Shown here: piece by piece, positions 57,224 to 64,000 of the stretch | Layout: each line of letters opens with the position of its first letter | Position numbering within the stretch: the first letter of the stretch is position 1 | Source of the DNA: Bin80 sp026708685 | GTDB lineage: Bacteria > Bacteroidota > Rhodothermia > Rhodothermales > Bin80 | Assembly (NCBI GenBank): GCA_965200955.1 | Contig: OZ241742.1 | Location: forward strand, 2,480,001 to 2,544,000 | Direction of reading: 5' to 3' | Length of the DNA stretch: 64,000 bases | The notes under the pieces: generated by a model | Seen by the model: the letters and a program-made list of their open reading frames with translations, nothing else | Database searches by the model: none | What the model was told of the DNA's origin: nothing | Position numbers and translations under genes: made by a program

Positions 57224-58441
57224 ATGGGTAAAAAGAAACATCCCCCCCATGGACCACCCGCATTCGACCGAGGTCCTACTCCCCATTTTCATGGACGAGC
57301 CTATATCTTAGATGAATTCAGCATTCTTTTGGAACGTGCGATGCGGACACACATGGGAACCACATTCATCATTCAGGGTGCACCGGGTGCTGGAAAGACC
57401 GCCTTGCTTTACAAGATGGGAAGCGATGCTCCTAAACCATGGCAAGTCGTGCATATTGATCCAGATGCGTTATGGGATACGAATTGGTTAATGCATGCTC
57501 TCGGCAGAGGTGGTGAATTCAATATCTCCGAGGTGACAGGGGGAGTGAGCCTCGCGGGTTACGTTAAAGGTGATGTAACATCCGTCCCTGTTCTCCCAAA
57601 CCCCATAAGCGTCATTGAACAATGGAATGTTCCGCTATTGCTCATTCTTGATGAAGCACAAACTATAGCTGAGGGAAACAAACCAGAAGGTAAAGATAAA
57701 AGCATCGCGACCAATCTTCTTAAGCGCATCCATAACGGAGAGATGGGAAGACCAGTTGTTCTACTCATCGCAGGACTGGAAACAACACTGGGAGCATTTG
57801 AATCCTTAGGCCTATCAAGGATCGGATTACAATGTGATGTGAAACTTGGTTCACTGAATTCCACATCTACCCGTGCAATCATTCAATCTTGGCTCACAAA
57901 GGATGGCAGAGCCAAGGGAGATGCCACTGTCTGGATTGACGCAATTGAACAGGAGTCGCATGGCTGGCCCCAGCATATTGCTGCATATGTGGAACCAGCC
58001 TTAAGGTACCTCCAAGCAAATCATGGGCATCTCACCCCCACAGGTTTAAGTAAAGTGTTGGAGTTGGGCAGAAAAGGACGCGCAAGCTACTATGAGCAAC
58101 GTGTCCGCGACATTGAGGGAGGCGATGTCATACGTTTAGCTGAGGCTATTTTTGATCTTCCGGTTGGAATGAGGTTTGAGAAGAAGGCGATTGTATCGGA
58201 ACTCAAAAAGGATCATAGTGCAGAGAAAGTAGAAGGTATATTCCGCAAGTTCATAGAAAAGGGCATCATTGCAGAAGATGGTCAAGGATACTCAATTCCT
58301 ATACCATCCATGCATGACTGGCTGAAGTCAGAGCTGCTACTCCATAAAGAACGACTTTGGAAACCCCCGCCATCACCACACCCCAACAAAAGCCGTGGCA
58401 AATCAGGTGGAGATGGGGTCAGGTTTGATATGGAAAGATAA
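57224..58441 (+). CDS. AAA/STAND-like ATPase of the island
   Basis: 405 residues from ATG 57224 (MGKKKHPPHGPP). Walker A QGAPGAGKTALLYKMG near residue 50, Walker B LLLILDEAQTI, sensor-like VLLIAGLETT and a winged-helix C-terminal part (KKAIVSELKKDHSAEKVEG). No membrane segment or nuclease motif. Such single ATPases occur as target-selection partners in mobile elements and as orphan defence genes; the integrase scrap just downstream favours a mobile origin. No family name can be assigned with confidence. Confidence 0.72.
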   Translation: MGKKKHPPHGPPAFDRGPTPHFHGRAYILDEFSILLERAMRTHMGTTFIIQGAPGAGKTALLYKMGSDAPKPWQVVHIDPDALWDTNWLMHALGRGGEFNISEVTGGVSLAGYVKGDVTSVPVLPNPISVIEQWNVPLLLILDEAQTIAEGNKPEGKDKSIATNLLKRIHNGEMGRPVVLLIAGLETTLGAFESLGLSRIGLQCDVKLGSLNSTSTRAIIQSWLTKDGRAKGDATVWIDAIEQESHGWPQHIAAYVEPALRYLQANHGHLTPTGLSKVLELGRKGRASYYEQRVRDIEGGDVIRLAEAIFDLPVGMRFEKKAIVSELKKDHSAEKVEGIFRKFIEKGIIAEDGQGYSIPIPSMHDWLKSELLLHKERLWKPPPSPHPNKSRGKSGGDGVRFDMER

Positions 58442-58496
58442 CTATCGCCTACACTGAAACTTTCCTGTGAAATTAGATCTCACAAAGTATTCTCCC

Positions 58497-58619
58497 ATGC
58501 AGGGTGAAGTTGCCACACTCTCCAAAACCAAAGAGAGTTTGATTCAATCAAGTATTAGTGAGAACACGCGACTTGCTTATCAAAGGGCTTGGTCACGGTG
58601 GAACGGTTACCGAAAGTAA
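58497..58619 (+). pseudogene. N-terminal scrap of a tyrosine recombinase
   Basis: 40 codons ending in TAA. The translation includes SISENTRLAYQRAWSRWNGY, the SAM-like core-binding start of phage-type integrases. No catalytic R-H-R-Y domain follows. It begins 56 bp after the ATPase gene. Confidence 0.6.
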
Positions 58620-59722
58620 TACAATGTAAGCGAAACCGATGTAGACTGGTAGGCTTCATCATGTATTTGCACCAAGTTGATCAGTTGTCCAAGTCACCAT
58701 CGAAATCACCTTGCACGGATCCGATTTGCCTATAAATTATACGAGAGACCCTTGCTGAACCCTCGCGTAGCTCAGAAATACTGCCATGCAGAAACTGTGA
58801 TGCTTTTTTATAGTTGACTGTGAGGTTTTCATTAGGGTCTGAATCATTGGTGGTACAATGCCTAAATATGTTTATGGTCCGAGATATGTTAACGATTATC
58901 CTGAAAGCCCTCTTCAAGTGCTTTCAGGGGCCCTCTGTGAGTTCCATGTACAGATGGTTCACTGCACCAGAGCCAACGCAGTGATTCAATGGCATGTCTA
59001 ACCTTAGCGTTATCTAATCCTAATCTCTGCATCACCTCTGCCCTAGTACCTGAGCATAGAAGATCCTTGATCAAAAACAAATATCAACATCACCACGCTG
59101 GATCTTCACGTCGATTCCATTTGATCAATAGACCAGAATGATCCTAATTTTACCGAATGAAGCATCAAGATTTTATGAGTGTATCGTGTATGAAAAAACA
59201 ATCTTGGTGAACCAAAATTAATCAATTCCATTCAAATACGGTAAGTCAATTGGTCAGTAAATATGGTTCCAGATTCATAACTGAAATTGCAAATGGAGTC
59301 AAAGATTGATGAATTACCCAGACCAGTTGCTAATATTCTCTGGGATGTTTGGACAATGTATGCGAGATCGGTATGAATCCTCTAAAGTGCGTGCAAGAAT
59401 CAACCTTGATCTTGCCCGATCGTACATTTCATGAGACTGCAGACCACCATCGCTAAGTAGTCCATGTTTGATAATACCTACATTTCTATAAAAATAGGAA
59501 CGCTGTAGTAATGATTGTCTACACTAACCTCAATAACCATAACCAACACTCCAAGTGATTCTTTTCAGAGAGTTAAGGGTACAAGGTTCATCACATCCAG
59601 TTTTTCTGTTTAGATTTAATTCCACAAAAACTTAAGTATAAGTCATTGGGGAATTAAGATCATGATGACTTGAACAGTGCTTGAAGCGGCAGCTCCTAAA
59701 ATTCATTTTTATACACTCATTG
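58620..59722. other. Gene-poor border of the island
   Basis: 1.1 kb before menB. Two overlapping minus-strand frames (58681-58917, 58889-59080) are in different phases; the second looks helix-turn-helix-like (RAEVMQRLGLDNAKVRHAIESL) and may be a decayed gene. The remainder shows no coding potential. The right edge of the island and the menB promoter must lie here. Confidence 0.45.
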
Positions 59723-60607
59723 ATGAGCAAGAGGAAACATCATTTTACACATCGTCCGACGGTTTCAGGTCCCATTGAATGGGACAGAAATGGTGATTAT
59801 ACAGATATCATTTATGAGACAGGTATCCCAGAAACCGATACTGCAGGTATCGCAAAAGTGACGATCAATCGTCCAGAGGTACGCAATGCCTTTCGTCCAT
59901 TGACCGTCACCGAAATGCAACATGCCTTTGACAAAGCACGTGATGATCCATCCATTGGTGTGATCATTCTGACGGGAGCTGGATCGGATGCATTTTGCTC
60001 GGGCGGTGATCAGCGCATTCGAGGGGATTACGGCTATACCGAAGAGGGTTCTGGTACGCAGCGTCTGAATGTACTTGATTTTCAGAGGCAGATCAGAACC
60101 TGCCCCAAGCCGGTCATTGCAATGGTTGCAGGGTGGGCCGTCGGTGGAGGTCATGTATTGCATGTGATCTGTGATTTAACGATTGCAGCAGATAATGCTA
60201 GATTCATGCAGACGGGTCCCAAGGTGGGTTCCTTTGATGGTGGTTATGGTGCGAGTTATCTTGCTCGCCATGTAGGTCAGAAAAAGGCGAGAGAGATCTG
60301 GTTTTTATGTCGACCCTACAATGCTGAGGAGGCCCTGCAAATGGGATTGGTTAATACTGTAGTTCCACTGGAGGACTTAGAACGTACGACTGTACAATGG
60401 TGCAGAGAGATTTTAATGAATTCAAATATTGCCATCCGAATGCTTAAAGCAGGATTTAATGCAGACTGTGACGGGCAAGCGGGGCTACAAGAATTGGCAG
60501 GGCATGCTACCATGCTCTTTTATATGACAGAGGAAGGTCAGGAGGGAAAGAATGCATACCTAAGTAAGCGTCCCCCCAACTTTGACAAGGACGGATATAA
60601 GCCATGA
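59723..60607 (+). CDS. menB: 1,4-dihydroxy-2-naphthoyl-CoA synthase
   Basis: 294 residues from the ATG at 59723 (MSKRKHHFTH), chosen over the TTG at 59681. Crotonase-fold motifs: NRPEVRNAFRPLTVTEM, GSDAFCSGGDQRIRG, VAGWAVGGGHVLHVICDL and FMQTGPKVGSFDGGYGASY. The glycine in QTGPKVGSFD is the mark of the bicarbonate-dependent MenB type. It closes the naphthoyl ring from o-succinylbenzoyl-CoA. menA overlaps its stop by 4 bp. Confidence 0.95.
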   Translation: MSKRKHHFTHRPTVSGPIEWDRNGDYTDIIYETGIPETDTAGIAKVTINRPEVRNAFRPLTVTEMQHAFDKARDDPSIGVIILTGAGSDAFCSGGDQRIRGDYGYTEEGSGTQRLNVLDFQRQIRTCPKPVIAMVAGWAVGGGHVLHVICDLTIAADNARFMQTGPKVGSFDGGYGASYLARHVGQKKAREIWFLCRPYNAEEALQMGLVNTVVPLEDLERTTVQWCREILMNSNIAIRMLKAGFNADCDGQAGLQELAGHATMLFYMTEEGQEGKNAYLSKRPPNFDKDGYKP

Positions 60608-61491
60608 GTGAACACCGAGCCCATGTCTGGGTCATGGCCGCTCGCCCGAAAACACTCCCCGTTGCTTTCGCTCCAATCATTGTAGGTTCTGCAATGGCTT
60701 GGGATGATGATGGCTTCCATTTTCTATCAATGGTGATTGCTACACTTTGTGCTACTTTAATTACCATTGGTACCAATTTCTGCAATGATTTTTCTGACTT
60801 TGCCAAAGGTGCTGATACCGACGAACGCAAAGGTCCGACCCGCGTAACTCAGTCGGGGCTGATTCAGTCTCAAACGATGAAGATAGCTACGTTGATTGTT
60901 TTTGGACTCGCGGTCTGCCTTGGAATGGTTCTCGTTTATCGGGGAGGCTGGATCATTCTACTGATTGGCATGATTTCCATCTTGGCGGGAATTTTTTATA
61001 CAGCAGGTCCATGGCCATTTGGATACAAGGGGCTTGGGGATGTGTTTGTATTGATTTTTTTCGGACCCGTTGCTGTTGGCGGTACCTACTATGTTCAAAC
61101 ACTAGAACTTTCCATCCATGTTCTCATGGCTGGTTTTACCACGGGATTACTGGCGACAGCCATCCTTGTTGTGAATAATATCCGAGATATTGAGGAGGAT
61201 CGGGTATCTCGAAAAATGACACTCGTAGTGCGTTTTGGAAGGAGATTTGGTGTTGGACTTTGGGCTTTCTGTATCGTGATGGCATCGGTATTACCACTCT
61301 TTCTGATCGTTCAGTCCAATGATCATATCTTGTCTGCACTCGCCGCACTGGTTCTCATTCCAGCCATCCCGCTGTTTTTGACGCTTACCCAACAATCCGA
61401 TCCTTTTCGCCTCAATCCGATCTTGGGGAAAACGGCATTCCTGCTACTGAGCCATAGTGTACTCTTCTCAACTGGCTGGATTCTATCCTAG
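60604..61491 (+). CDS. menA: 1,4-dihydroxy-2-naphthoate polyprenyltransferase
   Basis: 295 residues, UbiA superfamily, with about eight membrane segments. The two Asp-rich motifs for prenyl diphosphate and Mg are NDFSDFAKGADTDE near residue 60 and NNIRDIEEDRVSRKMT near residue 195. KGPTRVTQSGLI is typical of MenA. It attaches the isoprenoid tail to DHNA in the inner membrane. ATGA overlap with menB shows translational coupling. Confidence 0.94.
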   Translation: MSEHRAHVWVMAARPKTLPVAFAPIIVGSAMAWDDDGFHFLSMVIATLCATLITIGTNFCNDFSDFAKGADTDERKGPTRVTQSGLIQSQTMKIATLIVFGLAVCLGMVLVYRGGWIILLIGMISILAGIFYTAGPWPFGYKGLGDVFVLIFFGPVAVGGTYYVQTLELSIHVLMAGFTTGLLATAILVVNNIRDIEEDRVSRKMTLVVRFGRRFGVGLWAFCIVMASVLPLFLIVQSNDHILSALAALVLIPAIPLFLTLTQQSDPFRLNPILGKTAFLLLSHSVLFSTGWILS

Positions 61492-61518
61492 ACCTCGCTA
61501 ATTATAGTGGAAATCCTC

Positions 61519-62022
61519 ATGACGAAAACATTGGAGCGAAGATTTGAACATACGCTCAAATTTCTTGATCAGACTTCCCCGCCGCCATCTCGTATTCTGG
61601 ATTTAGGTACTCCCAATGAACTTGGAAAAAGAATGCAGCTACATGGATATGAAGTTTCCAACACCGAAGGGGATCTTGAATGCCCAGAACCACTGGGGCG
61701 GCATGCTGATCTTGTAACGGCATTCGAAATTCTGGAGCATCTGGTATCACCTGCAAATGTATTACGTGCCATTCAGGCACCCCGACTAATTGCCACAGTG
61801 CCCCTAAATCTCTGGTTTTCTAAAGCATATCATAATCCAAGGGATCCATGGGATCGTCATTATCATGAGTTTGAAGATTGGCAGTTTGACTGGTTGTTAG
61901 AGCACTCTGGGTGGATGATTGTAAGGACCGAAAAATGGACAAGTTATGGGACATGCAACGGGATTCGTCCGCTTCTGCGACGTTTTACGCATCGTTATTA
62001 TGCGGTTGAAGCGGTGCGATAA
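61519..62022 (+). CDS. Small SAM-dependent methyltransferase
   Basis: 167 residues from the ATG at 61519 (a GTG at 61507 adds four). SAM site: SRILDLGTPNELGKRM, then LVTAFEILEHLVSPANVL, a class I fold of the ubiE/type 11 kind but too short for UbiE/MenG. It follows menA by 27 bp, so a role on a quinone intermediate is conceivable; similar small enzymes act on many substrates. Confidence 0.75.
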   Translation: MTKTLERRFEHTLKFLDQTSPPPSRILDLGTPNELGKRMQLHGYEVSNTEGDLECPEPLGRHADLVTAFEILEHLVSPANVLRAIQAPRLIATVPLNLWFSKAYHNPRDPWDRHYHEFEDWQFDWLLEHSGWMIVRTEKWTSYGTCNGIRPLLRRFTHRYYAVEAVR

Positions 62023-62047
62023 GTATTAGTCTGACTGTCATCGCTGA

Positions 62048-63073
62048 TCAACCTGTAGAGAATACCTCTTCCAGAGAAGAAACATTCAAATCTGATTTGA
62101 TTACAGAGTTCATGACGTTGTGCATTCGTGAATGCATCAATGGTAGGAGATCCGTAAATACGTCTTTCTGAAAGATTTGATAGGTATCAAGTCCATGGAC
62201 TTCATCAGGACAGTGTTGTGCCAACTCAATGAGTCCAAGTAGTCCGATCCCAGATTCATAAGAAGAGCTGATGACGCATCGTTTCAGATGTGTATGAGCC
62301 AAGTCAATCAGTTCAAGAGTTTTCGTTCGCCCTCCAAAGAGAGTTGGCTTGATCACCAATACATCGGCTATAGGCCTGTATCTTTCTGCGTCAGATTCGC
62401 GGAGAGTTTCATCCAATGCGAGGGGTACTGCACTGAATTTGCCGAATTGAAAAAGTTGTGTCTTATCTTGGAGAGGTTCTTCAATGTAATCCAACATTAA
62501 GCCCTGAGTTTGATCAACAAACTCCTTGGCATCGTTCACATTCCAACCTCTATTTGCATCAATACGAATCTTAATGCCGGGATTTTTATTGCAGATATGA
62601 TGAACAAATTCTATATCCTGCTCTAAGGTTTGTAGTCCAACTTTCAGTTTGATCGCCTTGTATCCGCTCATGGTGAACTTAACAGATGGATTACGTAGTT
62701 CATGAGTCACCAATTTGCATGATGTGATGGGACAGGGAGAGGGGGCTGGTTGTCGGTGTAGTGCTTTGTTTAGGTTGTGATGCGCCAGTTCAAATCCAAA
62801 AAGGACAGATGGGTGAATGTGTTGATCTTCAATGAGAGGGGAGAGGTCTGGACAGCTGATGAGCAGCTTGGAATAATGGAGGGATTGCTTGATGGCTTGA
62901 GACAGAGACTCTTGACTGAACCCAGGTAATGGACTGATTTCACCCCAGCCTTCGTGGTTTGAACTTGATAGACAGATTAAGAGTCCAGTTCGGTGAGTGT
63001 GCTGGGTACTAGCCCAACTCACAGGATGGATCAGGGGAAGGTGATATTTATAGAGGTCAATCCGATCAATCAT
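62048..63073 (-). CDS. menC: o-Succinylbenzoate synthase
   Basis: 341 residues, enolase superfamily. Catalytic elements in order: IKLKVG (Lys), IRIDANRGW (Asp), YIEEPLQ (Glu), LALDETLRE (Asp) and VIKPTLFGG (Lys). It dehydrates SHCHC to OSB. It is convergent with the methyltransferase, whose stop is 25 bp away. MenE and MenH are not in the window. Confidence 0.92.
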   Translation of the reverse strand: MIDRIDLYKYHLPLIHPVSWASTQHTHRTGLLICLSSSNHEGWGEISPLPGFSQESLSQAIKQSLHYSKLLISCPDLSPLIEDQHIHPSVLFGFELAHHNLNKALHRQPAPSPCPITSCKLVTHELRNPSVKFTMSGYKAIKLKVGLQTLEQDIEFVHHICNKNPGIKIRIDANRGWNVNDAKEFVDQTQGLMLDYIEEPLQDKTQLFQFGKFSAVPLALDETLRESDAERYRPIADVLVIKPTLFGGRTKTLELIDLAHTHLKRCVISSSYESGIGLLGLIELAQHCPDEVHGLDTYQIFQKDVFTDLLPLMHSRMHNVMNSVIKSDLNVSSLEEVFSTG

Positions 63074-63242
63074 GGCGTGGATGACTGCACTTAGGAAAGA
63101 AACGAATAATGGTGCATGATAGTAGGGCTCCTGTGGGGCAGAAGAGGTTATCTATGTTGGGTAGAAAAGAAGAGATTCAGGCGAGCCTGATTTGGGGAAG
63201 ATCACCATTCATATGTTAGACAATCCAATCAAGACAACATAG

Positions 63243-64000
63243 CTACACATCCCATGCAAGTGCAGCCGCACCTTTCACCACACCATAATCAGGCATGTTG
63301 GAAACTTCGATCAATACCTCCTCTTCAGGGGGATACCGAAATGTATGTTGATGGACATGTGCACGTACCTGCTCTAAGTAGTAAGATGCTCCAGTAGAAG
63401 CACCACCACCGATAATGATGATTTGCGGGGAATACATATGCACTACGCTAACCAGAAACCACCCTAACTCTTTTGTCCATGTCGACAGCACATCCAAACA
63501 CAGTGCATCACCACATTTTGCACCATCAAGAACCGTTTCATAATCGATACGGCTTGGATCCTGAAAGTAGAGATCATTCAATTGAGAGGGGAGACCTCTG
63601 GCTAATCCATCGCGAGCAAGGACCGCCAGAGCGGAAGCAGAGCACAGGATGTTGGCCGTTCCTCGTGCACGGGTAATACACAAACGATCGCTATTAGACT
63701 GTTGAATAATATGACTCGCTTGTGTGCCAAACTGAAGATGTGGGTCACGTAGGATCTGACCGTTCAAAAGTACACCTGAGCCAACGCCAGTTCCAAGCGT
63801 AATCGAAACCGCCCAGTCATAGTCTCTGGCTTTGCCATATTTCGTTTCACCAAGAATGGATAATCGTCCATCATTATCAGCAATGACGGGTAGGTCAAGT
63901 GCATCAGCCAGATTGCTGACCATTGGGTAGCCCTCTATGCGAAGTTTTCCTGGCAACAGGACTACCCCTTTGGCGGGATCTACCGCACCTGGGAAGGCAA
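63243..64000 (-). CDS. ROK family sugar kinase, C-terminal part (runs off window)
   Basis: About 252 codons visible; the gene continues past 64000 (GAVDPAKGVVLLPGK is in frame upstream of the first internal ATG). ROK features: VIADNDGRLSILGE with the catalytic aspartate, ITLGTGVGSGVLLNG, FGTQASHI and an ATP-side IIIIGGGASTG. The usual ROK zinc motif CxCGxxGC is absent: RLCITRARGTANILCS stands in its place. It phosphorylates a hexose or ManNAc-type sugar; the substrate cannot be named. Confidence 0.85.
   Translation of the reverse strand, partial: AFPGAVDPAKGVVLLPGKLRIEGYPMVSNLADALDLPVIADNDGRLSILGETKYGKARDYDWAVSITLGTGVGSGVLLNGQILRDPHLQFGTQASHIIQQSNSDRLCITRARGTANILCSASALAVLARDGLARGLPSQLNDLYFQDPSRIDYETVLDGAKCGDALCLDVLSTWTKELGWFLVSVVHMYSPQIIIIGGGASTGASYYLEQVRAHVHQHTFRYPPEEEVLIEVSNMPDYGVVKGAAALAWDV

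Noticed and set aside
61519..62022. MenG/UbiE demethylmenaquinone methyltransferase
   Set aside because: Too short and lacking UbiE signature motifs despite lying next to menA.
1..64000. tRNA or rRNA genes
   Set aside because: No cloverleaf with a T-loop consensus and no rRNA-like stretch was found by eye; a tRNA scan would settle it.

Overview
The window looks like a chromosomal segment of a Bacteroidota/Rhodothermota-type bacterium. This is inferred from gene content: a complete-looking menaquinone block (menF, menD, menB, menA, menC), a PorT-type outer-membrane beta-barrel, a YfhO-type membrane protein, a YbbR-like protein and weak or absent Shine-Dalgarno sites. The DNA is A+T-leaning by eye. 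No rRNA or tRNA gene was found.

Layout. (1) 44-9412, minus strand: a defence-type operon of a PHP+AAA ATPase, an AlbA_2/Schlafen-like protein and a DUF1156 adenine methylase. The methylase is cut in two by a complete IS (about 913-2924). (2) 9926-19609, minus strand: a phospho-signalling cluster of two Ser/Thr kinases with Sel1 repeats, a MotA/TolQ-like channel subunit, a soluble FHA protein, a PP2C phosphatase, a transmembrane FHA protein with a degenerate protease-like outer domain, a membrane-anchored vWA protein and an RDD protein. This is my best candidate for an undescribed system: a kinase/phosphatase/FHA-controlled, ion-channel-linked envelope machine. (3) 20110-25788: glycosyltransferase, FRG-domain protein, DUF579-like methyltransferase, PorT-type barrel and an AAA_14/DUF4143 ATPase. 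(4) 25812-31697: mobile DNA, namely a 3.28-kb serine-recombinase element (copy A), a 23-bp tandem repeat array, an IS with a dead transposase and small MITEs. (5) 32064-35874: a Gabija-type pair (OLD/TOPRIM nuclease plus UvrD-like helicase). (6) 37038-43540: gatC, then a surface-polysaccharide run (YfhO-like protein, two glycosyltransferases around a UDP-GlcNAc 2-epimerase); one glycosyltransferase carries a G10 tract. (7) 43903-49409: small membrane proteins, YbbR-like protein, menF, menD. (8) 49590-58619: an island splitting the menaquinone block. It holds a decaying AAA / small protein / TOPRIM / DUF262 operon, damaged by copy B of the recombinase element, a MITE, a nonsense codon and a frameshift, followed by a lone ATPase and an integrase scrap. 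(9) 59723-63073: menB, menA, a methyltransferase and convergent menC. (10) 63243-64000: a partial ROK kinase.

Common thread: the menaquinone and polysaccharide genes look intact, while the accessory regions are heavily rearranged. Copies A and B of the recombinase element are identical in every encoded protein and lie in inverted orientation about 22 kb apart, so the segment carrying Gabija, the polysaccharide genes and menF/menD could invert between them.
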